The notes: a model not told the origin generated them from the sequence alone. A stretch of DNA of 64,000 bases from Streptomyces dengpaensis (GCF_002946835.1 NZ_CP026652.1:248001-312000); one strand, 5' to 3'. Counted from the stretch's first letter, positions 52,760-62,777 are shown. Program-made: numbers and translations.

Positions 52760-54436
52760 CCTCGATCCACCGACGCGCTCTGAAGATGATCTCTTGGTCG
52801 TTTTGTGGGCTGGTTTCGGTCGGTGGTCGTGGATGGGCAGGTTGTAGCTGCTGGTCTGCCCAGCTTTTCCACGGGTTCGGTTCCGGTCGGGCCCTGGCGG
52901 GCGGGGTGGTCAGGGGGGATCAGGCCGGTGCGGGTGGGTCGTGGACAGTGTCGAAGAGGTGTGTCCAGGCGTGCTGCCAGGGCCAGTTGTGTGGCAGGTG
53001 CAGGGTGATGCGTCGTGCGGAGCGGGCGATCCGGGCCGGGACCTGAACCAGGTGGCTGCGGAGGGTGGCGGTGGTGGCCTTGGTATGGAAGGGCGAGGTC
53101 AGTGCACCGGTGGCCCGCAGCAGGTTGTAGGTCATCGCCCACAGGGTCAGCCAGGCGGCGTTGGCGTGGAAGTGCCCGGAGGGCAGGTGGGTCAGGGCGC
53201 CGGCTTTGGTGTCGGCGATGACCTGCTCGACCACCGCGTGGTGCCGGTGTTCCCGCTCGGCTTGCAGGGTTGCGGCGGGCTGGTCGGTGAAGAAGGGGTG
53301 GTAGCGCCAGACGGGAAACAGCTCGCCCTGTTCACCCATGACGGCGGGTTTGGCCAGGTCACGGACGCGGCGCACGATCAGCCGGGCGGTGACCCGCTCG
53401 CTCCTTTTGCGGCTCGCGAAGGCGCTGTATTGGGGTATCTCGGCGACTTCGGCGTCCGAGATGAGTTCACCGGTCTCGGGGTCGGGCACCGCGGTCGGGT
53501 AACTGATGTGTTGCCAGGCGTCGTCGGGAATGCTGTGGACGGCTCGTTTGATGGAGGGGTTCATGCCGGTGGTGATCGAGAAGTGGGCTCCGGCCCGGTG
53601 GCAGGCGGCGATCACCCCGGCGTTGTAGAACTGCGAGTCGGCCCGCAGAATGCGCATGCCGGTGCAGCCGGCCTCGACGGCGGTGGCCAGGGCCTCGCTC
53701 ACGAATTTCGGGGCGCCCGGGAGTCGGCTGCTTTGCCGCGTCGCATCCGGACCCCGGCGATCACCGGCCGCGCGTGCGGGGTGCAGATCGTGGCGAGGAG
53801 AGGGTGCAGGGTGCGGATGCCTTTGAACCGGCCGTACTCGGCGCCCTGCTTGGTCCGGCCGTAGACGCGTTTGTGGGTGGAGTCGACATCGATGAACGCC
53901 ATCGCGTCGGCGCCGGGCAGCAGTGGAGTGTGCGCGGCCAGCGCGGCCAGGAATCTGCGGTGGACGGCGTGGAGTTGGAGGGCGTGACCGTGGGTGAACG
54001 CGCGAAGGAAGGTGCCCAGCGTGGACGGGGCGCGGATACCCGCGAACACGGCCGGCATCGCACCGTGCCGCAGGATGTGAAGGTCGTCGATGCTGTCCGC
54101 GCCCGCAGCCATGCCGCCCACGATGCTGGTGACCTTGGCTTCCGCCGCAGCCCCCGCACCGTTCCTGGCTCCGGTCAGCTTCACCTTCGCAGCCACCAGT
54201 CGCGGCAGGCCGCACCGCTCGGCCAGCCGCATCACCGGGACCAGCCCGGCATGTGCGATCAGATTCGGGTCATCGAACACAGCGGAGACCGCTGCTGGAG
54301 TGTGGGAAACTTGCATCTACGAGGTGCCTTGCTGATTGTGCGTGCTGGAAGCGTCAGAACTCCCATCATCGCAGGTCAGCAGGCACCTCTTCTTGATTAC
54401 TCATCCACAGGACGCGAGTCACTCGGTGGATCGAGG
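52760..54436 (-). mobile_element. IS1380-family insertion sequence inside IS110
   Basis: 1,677 bp with 14-bp perfect terminal inverted repeats (CCTCGATCCACCGA at 52,760-52,773 and its complement at 54,423-54,436), flanked by direct CTAAG (52,755-52,759 and 54,437-54,441). It interrupts the IS110 transposase codons for RLS. Size, ends and transposase fit the IS1380 family, though the family usually duplicates 4 bp. Confidence 0.9.
52920..54316 (-). pseudogene. IS1380-family DDE transposase with a single frameshift
   Basis: N-terminal part MQVSHTPAAVSAVFDDPNLI to AMAFIDVDSTHKRVYGRTKQ carries the first DDE aspartate; HARPVIAGVRMRRGKAADS follows. Near 53,725 the frame changes, and the continuation GAPKFVSEALATAVEAGCTG, MRILRADSQFYNAGVIAACH and HHAVVEQVIADTKAGALTHL includes the second Asp and the Glu. 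Adding one base in a short C-run restores a single ~460-residue protein. It is therefore a recently inactivated copy, a sequencing error, or a frameshift-expressed gene. Confidence 0.85.
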
Positions 54437-54441
54437 CTAAG

Positions 54442-55239
54442 CCGGGCGATGGCGTCGGCGTAGGGGTCGACCTCCGCGCCGATCCGGGCATCCAGGGAGG
54501 CGATGTCGGCGTTGATGGCGTCGATGCGGCCGAGCATCTTGGCGAGCAGGAACGCGTGGTGATCGGTGAAGTGGCCGGTGAACGCCTCCTCCAGTTCGGC
54601 GAGTTTGGCACGCAGGCGGCGGCGGGCGTATTGGGCCAGCACCTTGGGGTCGCGCTCCCCGGCGATGAGGGCGGCGAGCATGTCGCGGCCGGAGGGGCCG
54701 AAGATGTCGGTGGCCACCGCGGTGACCTTGATCTGGGCGTCCTCCAGAAGCTTCTCCACGCGCTGCTTCTCACTGGTGCGCGCGACCACCAGGTCGGTGC
54801 GGTAGCGGGTCAGGTCCCGCAGCACGCGGATCTCGCGCGGCGGGACGAAGCTGGGGCGGATCATCTGCCGTTCAGCGATCTTGGCCAGCCAGACTGCGTC
54901 GAGCTTGTCGGTCTTGGGCCGGCCTGGCAGGTGCTTGACGTCCCTCGCGTTGACCAGCCACACCTCGAAGCCGGCCGCCTCCAGGAGGTAGAACGCGGGC
55001 CGCCAGTAGTCGGACGTGGCCTCCATGACCACTCGGCTCACCCCCAGGCAGCGCAGGTGGTCACACATGCCCAGCAGGGAGCGGGTCATGGTCGGGTAGG
55101 TCACGACCTCCTGCATGCGCCGCCCCGGGAACCCCTCACGGGGCACCCGGGTGCAGCACACGACCTCGGCCTTGCCGATGTCCAGCGCGGCAACCCGCTC
55201 GATGATCTCCTCGGTGTCCTGCGTCTCTTCCAGCACCAC
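54442..55239 (-). pseudogene. IS110-family transposase, N-terminal half (interrupted)
   Basis: VAALDIGKAEVVCCTRVP (DEDD-type RuvC-like start), VVMEATSDYWRPAFYLLEAA, NARDVKHLPGRPKTDKLDAV and AERQMIRPSFVPPREIRVLR are classic IS110 motifs. The frame runs into the IS1380 end after DAIARLS. The complete enzyme would be about 420 residues. A long non-coding leader lies upstream of its start, where IS110 elements encode their bridge RNA. Confidence 0.92.
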
Positions 55240-55811
55240 TGCCCTCCCTCAACTCCCGGGCGGCTGCCACCTGTGGGAGCCAAAGGGCTGGTGGAGGAAT
55301 CTCATCCGCGTGCTCGAAGCGACACTGAAGGCGCCCGATGACTGGCTCCCCGCGCCCGGCTCAGTTACGACCTCGAAGGTCACAGACAAGACGGCGTCAA
55401 CAGGCAGCAACCACACCCATTTTCCGCCCGGAACGGGCGTCGCCGCAGGGGATCCGATGGGCTCAGGTGATCTGGTCCGCCCGGGCGGACGGTGTTGTCC
55501 CGTCGCGTCGAACCGCGGCTTGTCGCACTGATCTGTGCACTGAGCCTGCGGTGGGAGGCCGGGACAGGTTTGAGTGAGACCGTGTCCCGCTTTGGGGTGG
55601 CTCTTGTCTCGTTGCAGGTGGCTTGTCTCAATGAAGCTCCGCCATCTTGAAGTGGCTGGTCAGCGGGGTGGCGTGACCTCGTTTCGGGGTGCTCGTGCTG
55701 GTCGTGGGCGGCAGTCTGTGTTGTAGATCGTCCGGCGGGGTGGTTTTGCCGATGAGATCACCGTCCTCAAACGGTCTACCCAGCGACACGACCGTTCCCG
55801 ACAGGAGTGCC
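55240..55811. other. Non-coding region: IS110 leader and an inverted-repeat copy
   Basis: About 570 bp with no convincing gene. The part up to about 55,600 is the upstream end of the IS110 element and could encode its bridge RNA. From 55,626 on it contains one arm of a ~120-bp inverted repeat (listed separately) and the promoter region of the VOC gene. Confidence 0.5.
55626..55750 (+). repeat. Left arm of a ~120-bp inverted repeat
   Basis: CGCCATCTTGAAGTGGCTGG, a GTTTCGGGGTGCTCGTGC block and GGTCGTGGGCGGCAGTCTG recur in inverted orientation at 57,590-57,745. A shorter, diverged direct copy (GTGCTTGTGCTGGTCGTGGG) occurs at 56,186-56,235. The arms probably mark transposon ends. Confidence 0.8.
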
Positions 55812-56180
55812 ATGTCCACCATCCAGCCAGTGATCGTGACTGCCGACCAGGACGTTCTGCTCGGCTTCTATACGAAATTGTTCGGCGCTGAGGAGATCTT
55901 CCGGGTACCGGCGGAAGGCCCGGCCTTCTACCTCGGCTTGCGCATCGGCGACACCGACCTCGGGCTGGTGGCCAAGGCGAACCCGGGGACCGGGGCGGCG
56001 TCGCGGATCCTGCTCAGCATCGGTGTCGACGACGTCGACGAGACGCTCGGCCGGGTGGCGGCGCTGGGCGGCTCGGTCCGCGGCGGCCCCAACGACATGC
56101 CGTGGGGACAGCGCGTCGCCCACATCCAGGACCCCGACGGCAACCCGGTGAACCTCACTCAGCCGATACCGGTCCGGTGA
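55812..56180 (+). CDS. VOC-family (glyoxalase/bleomycin-resistance fold) protein
   Basis: 122 residues with AGGAG before ATG 55,812. VIVTADQDVLLGFYTKLFGA, FYLGLRIGDTDLGLVAKANP and the ending HIQDPDGNPVNLTQPI are typical of small VOC proteins. It may bind or modify a small molecule, or confer resistance by sequestration. It is intact among decayed mobile DNA and bracketed by related repeats, so it looks like passenger cargo. Confidence 0.88.
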   Translation: MSTIQPVIVTADQDVLLGFYTKLFGAEEIFRVPAEGPAFYLGLRIGDTDLGLVAKANPGTGAASRILLSIGVDDVDETLGRVAALGGSVRGGPNDMPWGQRVAHIQDPDGNPVNLTQPIPVR

Positions 56181-56228
56181 CGCTGTTCCGCGGTGCTTGT
56201 GCTGGTCGTGGGCTACCTGCGGTAGAGA

Positions 56229-57067
56229 TCAATTGTCGGTAGTGGCCTCGACGTTCGTCAGGACGAGCAGCGCGCGAAACAGGTGGGTGGCGCGGGCGGG
56301 GTCAGTACGGAGCTTGGTGAGGATCCGCCAGACTTCAGGTGGGCAAAGCCGCGTTCGACGGGGACGCGTCCGGCGGCCAGGATTCGGTTGGCCTCCTTCT
56401 CGGCGGATGCGAGCCTGCGGGCGCGGGTGGCCTTGAAGCCGGTGACGACCACGGGATCGTCCCCGTCGTCGTCCAGGCCGAGGAAGCCCAGGTCGGCCAG
56501 GGCGCCGAGGCCAGCAGCACGCAGGTGGGCCAGGATGCGGTCGCGGCGGGCGGCGGTGATGTCGTGGGTGCGGCCAGGCCGGGCGGCCGATATCCACACC
56601 AGACGGCCCCGCTCGTCGGTGAGCGCGAGGACGTGCAGGCCGTGGCGGCGATGCTTGCCGGAGTAGTTCGGGCGGTTCGCCTCTCCGGTACGGCGCTGGG
56701 TGGGGATGAGGGTGCCGTCGATCAGGACGACCTCGCCGCCCCGCCGGGCGATCTTCTTCAGGGCGCGGTCCAGGCGAGGGGCCTTCGCGGCCAGCAGGTG
56801 GATCAGCTCGTCGCGCCAGCGCCGGATGGTGGTGGCGGAGATGTCGTTGCCGCCGGCCATGTCGGCCAGGCGCTGATCGTGCCGCAGCACGGCCAAGACG
56901 ATCACCGCGATCCTCCCGGGCGGCAGCGCCCGCCACCTCGACCGTATCGCTTTCAGATGGCGTCGCAGCAGGTCGGTGAGGTAGTGCAGGGTGTGCGTGG
57001 ACAGCGGCAGGCGGCACTGGTAGACCAGGGACACGGTGTCCCCGGCGTGCTCTTTGGTTTTCGTCAC
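56229..57067 (-). pseudogene. IS5-type (DDE_Tnp_4) transposase, frameshifted near the end
   Basis: VSLVYQCRLPLSTHTLHYLT, then GNDISATTIRRWRDELIHLL (helix-turn-helix), VVLIDGTLIPTQRR (first Asp), SGKHRRHGLHVLALTDERGR and HDITAARRDRILAHL (second Asp). PVERGFAHLKS supplies the Glu. After about 56,335 the frame shifts; ILTKLRTDPARATHLFRALL continues in another frame to 56,229. One frameshift disrupts only the last ~35 residues. Confidence 0.85.
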
Positions 57068-57125
57068 ACAATTCCAACAGCCGCCGGGGGCACCTTGGTT
57101 ACGCCCCGATCGCCGTGCGGACCGT

Positions 57126-57579
57126 TCACGGGCGGGTGGTGAACTTCCCGTCGGGTCGTTTGTGCAGCCAGCCGCGGTCGGCCAGCTTCGTGAGCTTCCC
57201 GCGCAACGGCTCCAGCTTGCCCGTACCCCGGTGTCCAAGCCCAGCACCTCGCCGATCTGCCGGGTGGAGACCGGGCCGGCGGCCTGCCGCACCGCGGTCA
57301 GGATGCGCTGGTACTCCGCCGGCAGTGCGGACTCAGCCACCCCCGGCCACGGTCCGGGACCCGCCGCACCGCCCGACCTGCCACCTGGACCACCGGCGAC
57401 CCGGCCTCCGTGCGCTCGTCGGCGAGCTGCTCGCTCATCCGCTGCCACACCCGCTCGGCCACGGCCAGCTCATCGCGCTCAGCTCGTACCTCCGACAGCT
57501 GCTTGACCAGCTGCTCTTCGAGTCCGTCCAGCTCCGCACGCCGCGCGGCGATCCGCTCCAACTCCTCGGGATCCATCAT
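57126..57579 (-). pseudogene. Transposon-associated hypothetical gene, frameshifted
   Basis: MMDPEELERIAARRAELDGL begins a coiled-coil (to AERVWQRMSEQLADERTEAG). The continuation LPAEYQRILTAVRQAAGPVS with TRQIGEVLGLDTGVRASW is a winged-helix segment in a second frame, and RPDGKFTTRP ends in a third. Together they match a family of small coiled-coil plus helix-turn-helix proteins commonly found next to streptomycete IS and Tn7-like elements. Two frameshifts; not functional. Confidence 0.65.
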
Positions 57580-57589
57580 GGGCCGGAGC

Positions 57590-57745
57590 GTAGGAGCGGC
57601 ACCCGCGACGACGGACGGGAATCCACAAACCCACTCCTGCCAGACGATCTACACCCCAGACTGCCGCCCACGACCAGCACGAGCACCCCGAAACGACATC
57701 ACACCAGCACCCTGACCAGCCACTTCAAGATGGCGCAGCTTCAAT
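57590..57745 (-). repeat. Right arm of a ~120-bp inverted repeat
   Basis: Reverse complement of the arm at 55,626-55,750 with a few mismatches and small gaps. It ends about 20 bp before the TnsA-like start, the place expected for the end of a Tn7-like element. Confidence 0.8.
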
Positions 57746-57765
57746 CCAGTGGACATCGTCCTGGC

Positions 57766-58449
57766 GTGGACGATCAGGGGGAACTACCGGGCGGTGGGGA
57801 CGGGGCGGCCGGCTTCGAGGTGGCCTGGGTCCGGGATGGTGTCGAGGCACGCAGGCCGTTGGAGGACGTGACCGGGATGGCCTTCGAGGAGGTCGCTCCG
57901 GTGCGGCGGGAATTCCCGTCGCACCGGGGGCAGAGGAACTTTCCGGGGTTGTACTGGGCGGCCACGATGCTGCGGCATGTGGGGTTCGAGTCCTGGCTGG
58001 AGCGTGATCACGCGATCTCGATGGACTTCGATCCTCGTGCCACGTGGTTCGCGTCGCAGCCGTTCTGGCTGTTCTGGACGTCAGCAGAGGGGATGCGGCT
58101 GTCCCACGCGCCGGACTACTTCGCCCGTCGGGCCGATGGGTCGGCCGTAGTGGTGGACTGCCTGCCGGAGGCTCGTCGGCGCAAGCCGCGGGACCTGGCC
58201 AAGTTCGCCGGTACCCAGACTGCATGCGAGGCGGTGGGGTGGGACTTCCGGAGTCAGCCTCCACCACCTCCTCCAACCCGGCCTGACCGAACCGTGGATG
58301 GCGAAACCCGGCGAGCCACCGTAGGTTCGCCACTCGCACCCGGTCGATCTCGCGTCGCCGTTCCCGGCCCCCTGGTGGGGCAGGCAGCGCAGGTCGGTGA
58401 CCCGTGGTCCTGCCGTTCGTCTTTCATCTGTTGTGGTGCGGGCGGCTGA
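57766..58449 (+). pseudogene. TnsA-like transposon endonuclease with an internal inversion
   Basis: VAWVRDGVEARRPLEDVTGM, FPSHRGQRNFPGLYWAATML, HVGFESWLERDHAISMDFDP, ASQPFWLFWTSAEGMRLSHA and PDYFARRADGSAVVVDCLPE match streptomycete TnsA-like proteins, with the endonuclease Glu and Asp present. After VGWDFRS the plus strand becomes meaningless, while the minus strand of 58,258-58,365 reads REIDRVRVANLRWLAGFRHP, the normal TnsA C-terminus. That segment has therefore been inverted in place. GTG 57,766 is the likely start. The gene is broken. Confidence 0.75.
58258..58365 (-). other. Inverted segment of the tnsA-like gene
   Basis: Coding sequence for the TnsA C-terminal part (ANLRWLAGFRHPRFGQAG) lies on the opposite strand to the rest of the gene. 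The boundaries are approximate; no obvious inverted repeats flank it. Confidence 0.6.
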
Positions 58450-58507
58450 CGACGGATCTGTCGCGCCCCTTGGGTGACCACGATTTGGTGAGCCGAGTGG
58501 AGGGTTG

Positions 58508-59344
58508 ATGACGGAGCACGAGCGGCCGAAGGGCGTGCTGCGGGTGGGTGACCGGGTCCGGTTCGAGGACCGAGTCCACACGGTGGTGGGCCTGTCGGGC
58601 ACGACCGTCCGCCTGGTCGACGAGCACAACACCGCGAGCATGGTGATGTTCGCCCACCTGATGGCGTCAGACGGGCTCAAGCTGCTGGACTCTACGGCGC
58701 CCACGCCGGGACTTCCGCCCTTCGGCCTGTTGGACACCGTTCCCGAAGTGGCCCTGCGCAAGGCCCGGTTCTTCGAGAAGCACCTGATCGAGGTGGAGAC
58801 CGGACTGCCTCCCGACGCCCCGAAGGGCACTGGCCCTCGACCGGAGTACGACCCGCAGTGGCGGACCGTGAACGAGCGCCTCGTGGCCAAAGCGGCCGAG
58901 CTGACCGCGGCAGGCAACGAGGTGTCGGAACGGACGCTGTTCCGGCTGCGGTCGAAGTGGCGGGATGAAGGGTTGTGGGGCCTGGTGGACCGGCGGGCCA
59001 CCAGGCTGTCCATGGCACCGGGCACCGGGCGGGTGGACGAGCGGCTGGTCGAGGCGGTGCTGGAGGTCCTGGCCGCGCAGGAGGATTCGTCGACGGGGAC
59101 CCGCACCCGCGTGATCCGGCTGGCCGAGAAGCTGGTCGCCGAACGGCACGGGGCTCATAGCCTGCCAGCTTCGGGATCTTCGCGGACTGTCAAGGGTGGC
59201 CGAAGGTTCGCCTTTCGCGCCAGAGCGCGGAGGGCTAGTGTTCGGGCAGCGAGTGACCCACGAGGAGTTAAGACATGCCCGGTCGTCCGAGCGCGCGTTG
59301 ACGTTGTAGGCCGTGATCGGCCTGTCATCGCGTGCTGCCCTTGA
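58508..59344 (+). pseudogene. TnsB-like (Mu/IS481-type) transposase, N-terminal fragment
   Basis: LRVGDRVRFEDRVHTVVGLS, TVRLVDEHNTASMVMFAHLM, then ELTAAGNEVSERTLFRLRSK with DEGLWGLVDRR and RVDERLVEAVLEVLAAQEDS correspond to the N-terminal DNA-binding region of TnsB-like transposases. Family similarity ends at about 59,155 (KLVAERHGA); the DDE core is missing. It follows the TnsA-like gene as in Tn7-type elements. Confidence 0.8.
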
Positions 59345-59440
59345 TGTTGCGGCACAGCGAGCCTTTCCCTGCCTGAACGGTCGGTGCACCTGTTGTGCGC
59401 CGGGTGGCGGGCCTCGTTGTCGGCAATCCAAGGGATCCTC

Positions 59441-60745
59441 GTGCCGTCCGCTTCCTCCGCTGAATCCGATTCCAGTCGACCTGTTCCGTCAAGCCTGTGG
59501 CGGGACGGCGACTTCCGTAGACTCTGGGTGGGTCAGACGGCCTCCCAACTCGGCGAACATGCAGGTCTGTTGGTGTTGCCGCTCTTCGCCGTCCTGACAT
59601 TCAACACCGGTGCCGGCCAGTTGGGCCTCCTCCGCGCGGTGGGGCAGGCGCCGATCCTGTTGCTCTCGCTTTTCGTCGGCGCGTGGGTGGACAGATGGCG
59701 GACCCGCACGGTGATGGTGCTGACGGACATCGGCCGGACCCTGGCACTGGGCGCCGCCGCCGTGGCCGGCCTCCTCGATTGGCTCGGCCTGCCCGCACTG
59801 TTCGTGGTCGCCTTCGCCGTCGGGGTCCTGTCCGTGTTCTTCGACGTGGCATACCAGGCGTCTCTCGTGCGGCTGGTGAAACGCGATCAGTTGGTGCGAG
59901 GCAACAGCGCGCTCGAGGGCAGCCGGTCCGCGGCACAGATCGGCGGTCCCGCCCTCGGCGGCGCGTTGGTGTCCCTGCTGTCGGCGCCGATCGCTGCCGC
60001 CTCCAGCGCGCTGTTCTTCGCGTTGTCATTCCTGTCGATCCGGCGGATCCGGCGCCACGAATCGATCCCGGAGCGCTCGGAACGTCCCCCTCGCATATGG
60101 CGGCGGATCCATGAGGGCCTCCGTTTTGTCGTCAGCGATACCTCGCTGCGGACCGTGTGTCTCGCCTCGGCCGCCTTCCAGTTCTCCTTCGCGGCCATGA
60201 TGACCGTCTATCTGCTCTTCCTGCCGCGGGAACTGCACCTGTCGGGCACCACCGTCGGGCTGGCGCTCGCGGCGACGGGGCCGGGCGCGCTCCTGGGCTC
60301 AATGCTGGCCGCCCGCCTGCCGAGCCGGTTCGGTTATGGTGCGGTGCTCGTATCCGCGGCGGCACTCGGCGACGGCGCGTTCCTATGCGTGCCCGCGCTG
60401 CACGGTTCCGCTGCGGTGACGGTTCCCGCTCTCCTTGCGGTCAGCTTCGTGTTCGGGACCGGCGGCCAGTTGGTGAATGTCACGGTCATGGCCGTCCGGC
60501 AGGCGGTCACTCCGGACGGGATGCAAGGCCGTACGGCCGCGACGATCACGTTTGTCGGCATGGGGCTGACCCCGCCCGGCTCTCTGCTCGGTGGATTTCT
60601 CGCGGAGGAGTGGGGGTTGCGCACCAGCCTCCTGGTGACGGCCGCAGGCATGATGCTGTCCCCAGTGGTGATGGCTTTGTCTCCGCTCGCACGGCTGGGA
60701 CGGGCGCTTCCGGCCTCGCAGGACGCGCCGCCGACAGCCACCTGA
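59441..60745 (+). CDS. MFS transporter
   Basis: About 434 residues with 12 predicted helices. FRRLWVGQTASQLGEHAGLL at the start, the loop motif GAWVDRWRTRTVMVLTDIGR between helices 2 and 3, and LVRGNSALEGSRSAAQIGGP are typical of the MFS_3/EntS-like exporters. The substrate is unknown. GTG 59,441 with AAGGGA upstream is preferred; an in-frame upstream extension is not helix-like. Intact. Confidence 0.9.
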   Translation: MPSASSAESDSSRPVPSSLWRDGDFRRLWVGQTASQLGEHAGLLVLPLFAVLTFNTGAGQLGLLRAVGQAPILLLSLFVGAWVDRWRTRTVMVLTDIGRTLALGAAAVAGLLDWLGLPALFVVAFAVGVLSVFFDVAYQASLVRLVKRDQLVRGNSALEGSRSAAQIGGPALGGALVSLLSAPIAAASSALFFALSFLSIRRIRRHESIPERSERPPRIWRRIHEGLRFVVSDTSLRTVCLASAAFQFSFAAMMTVYLLFLPRELHLSGTTVGLALAATGPGALLGSMLAARLPSRFGYGAVLVSAAALGDGAFLCVPALHGSAAVTVPALLAVSFVFGTGGQLVNVTVMAVRQAVTPDGMQGRTAATITFVGMGLTPPGSLLGGFLAEEWGLRTSLLVTAAGMMLSPVVMALSPLARLGRALPASQDAPPTAT

Positions 60746-60976
60746 CCCGAAGCCCAACGAGACGGCTCTCCGCGACACCGGTGAGGCTCGACGCTCCCGC
60801 CAATGACTTGGGGCCATCGCTCCACCAGCCACCCACCAGGTGACGTGGAGGAACGTCAGCCACATCACGGGGTGGGGAACAAGAGCAGGTCTGGGGAACG
60901 ACCCGAGCACGGGTGGGGAATTTCGAGAAGCCTCATCAACAGTGGCTTCTCTGCTCACTCGCCCCACAATGTCGGT

Positions 60977-61321
60977 GTGGACTCAGCCTGGGGAACAGCT
61001 CTCATCGCTCTCGCCGGAACACTTGTGGGCGCCGTCCTCTCGCTGCTCGGCGGCATCTGGCAGCAGAAACGGAACGAGAAGGTCGCCGAAGAGGACCGCC
61101 GGACCGTTCTACGCGAGGCGAGCCTCAACCGTCACCGGCCCCTCAGGCAGACTCTTGCCCGCGGTCAGCGCCTTGGCGCCGGCCGCGACGGTCGCGCCGC
61201 CGACCGCCAGGCTTCCGCCGGACGCCCCACCGGTCACCAGTTCCGCGATCTCCGCGCGTTCCTTCGGTGCCGCCGAGGGCCTTCCTTGCCGCGGCCCAGA
61301 ACGCCTCGTGGACGGCGGTGA
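60977..61321 (+). pseudogene. Small membrane-anchored protein, truncated
   Basis: VDSAWGTALIALAGTLVGAV continues as a single N-terminal membrane helix followed by a charged helix (QQKRNEKVAEEDRRTVLREA), a common streptomycete hypothetical. Family-like sequence ends near 61,120 at a junction with decayed DNA, so the cytoplasmic part is lost. Confidence 0.5.
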
Positions 61322-62030
61322 ACGTGCCCGCGGCGCGGGCTTGGTGCAACGCCTCGGAGCGTTCCAGGGCGCCGGGCCTGGTCAGCAGGGCCTCCAGGTA
61401 GTGGTCCAGCACGAGATGGTCGGCGCCACGGCCGGCCAGGCGGGGACGCCGGGCGATCTCCCGGCGCCCGTCACAGATGACGAGCCCGTCGCAGGTGAGC
61501 GTGATGGTGACCTTGCGGTCGATGAAGCGGACCGGAACCGAGTACCGGCGCATCTTCACGGTGATCATGCGGTAGCGGTCGACGCGGGGAGTGAGCGTGA
61601 TTCCGGTAGTGAACGGATCGTCGGGCAGGTGCAGCGGGTGGTCCTGCCTCGCGGGCGAAGTCCTGTGCGATCGAGCGCATCCTCGCCCCGATCCGCCGCT
61701 CGTCCTCCCTGGCCTCGAACTCGGCGAACTGGGCGTCGAGTTCGTCCAGGCTGTCGACCTGCGGCACCGGGGTGAGGTAGTTGCGGCGGAAGGAGCCGAC
61801 CTGGCCCTCGACCCCGCCCTTCATCGTTGGCGCCGCGCAGTACTGGCTCGCGGTAGAAAGGGGTGAATCCGTAGCATTCGGTAAAGTTTGTCCAGCGCTG
61901 GTTCTCCTCCCGCGAGCGGCTGCGGAAGATGACCTTCTTCACGGCCGGGGTGAGGTTGTCATAACGGACCCGCCCGGCCGGCACCCCGCCCAGCGTGTTC
62001 GGGACCTGTCCCCACACACAATCGATGCGC
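61130..62030 (-). pseudogene. IS21-family transposase (IstA), 3' portion, frameshifted
   Basis: LGGVPAGRVRYDNLTPAVKK, VIFRSRSREENQRWTNFTEC and YGFTPFYREP lie in one frame; GGVEGQVGSFRRNYLTPVPQ with ELDAQFAEFEAREDERRIGA in a second; ITVKMRRYSVPVRFIDRKVT and HLVLDHYLEALLTRPGALER in a third. All are in the IstA order. The protein is split by at least two frameshifts and ends at about 61,270; the remainder to 61,130 is not IstA-like. Confidence 0.8.
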
Positions 62031-62057
62031 GGAACAGCGCAGCAAAGGAGTGAACCC

Positions 62058-62777
62058 ATGACCCGCAGGCGAGTACTCATCACGGGCGCGTCCAAAGGCA
62101 TCGGCCGCGCCCTCGCCGAGCAGCTGGCAGGAGAAGGTCATACCCCCGTGGGCATCGCCCGCAGCGCACCCCAGTCCTTTCCCGGCGAGTTCCACGAAGC
62201 CGACCTTGCCGACCGTGCGGCCACCGATCAGGTCCTGGGCGAAGTGATGGCCGCGGGACCGGTCGACGCCGTGGTCAACAATGTGGGGATGGTGCGACCC
62301 GCGCCCGTCGGGGAGGTCGCTCTGTCCGACCTCGACGCGGTTCTCGACATGAACGTGCGCACCGCGGTCCAGATCGTCCAGGCCGTCTTGCCCGGCATGC
62401 TCGAACGATCCTGGGGTCGCGTGGTGAACGTCACCAGCCTGGTCACCCTGGGGTTGCCCGATCGAACGGCCTACGGTGCGGCCAAGGCCGCCCTGGAGTT
62501 CTTGACGCGAGGCTGGGCCGGAGAGCTTGCTGCACACGGGATCACCGTCAACGCCGTCGCCCCGGGCCCCACCGAGACCGAGTTGTTCCGGGAGACCAAC
62601 CCGCCTGGGTCGGCCGGAGCCGCCCGCTACCTGGCGACTGTTCCCATGGGAAGGTTCGGGCGCCCGGACGAGCTCGCAGCCGCCATCGCCTTCCTGCTCT
62701 CCGAGAAGGCGGGTTTCATCACCGGCCAGATCCTGCGCGTCGACGGCGGTGCGAGCATCGGCCGCAACAGTGCCTGA
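62058..62777 (+). CDS. Short-chain dehydrogenase/reductase (SDR)
   Basis: 239 residues, AAAGGAG before ATG 62,058. Cofactor site TGASKGIGRAL, NNVG, and the catalytic set Ser in VNVTSLV and YGAAK (Tyr-x-x-x-Lys); the ending FITGQILRVDGGASIG is classical. It resembles 3-oxoacyl-ACP reductase-type SDRs and is NADP(H)- or NAD(H)-dependent. It lies intact between two halves of an IS21 transposase gene, so it is probably horizontally acquired cargo. Confidence 0.93.
   Translation: MTRRRVLITGASKGIGRALAEQLAGEGHTPVGIARSAPQSFPGEFHEADLADRAATDQVLGEVMAAGPVDAVVNNVGMVRPAPVGEVALSDLDAVLDMNVRTAVQIVQAVLPGMLERSWGRVVNVTSLVTLGLPDRTAYGAAKAALEFLTRGWAGELAAHGITVNAVAPGPTETELFRETNPPGSAGAARYLATVPMGRFGRPDELAAAIAFLLSEKAGFITGQILRVDGGASIGRNSA

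Noticed and set aside
52920..54316. Programmed frameshifting in the IS1380 transposase.
   Set aside because: IS1380 transposases are usually single ORFs and the lesion is a single missing base in a C-run; mutation or sequencing error is simpler.
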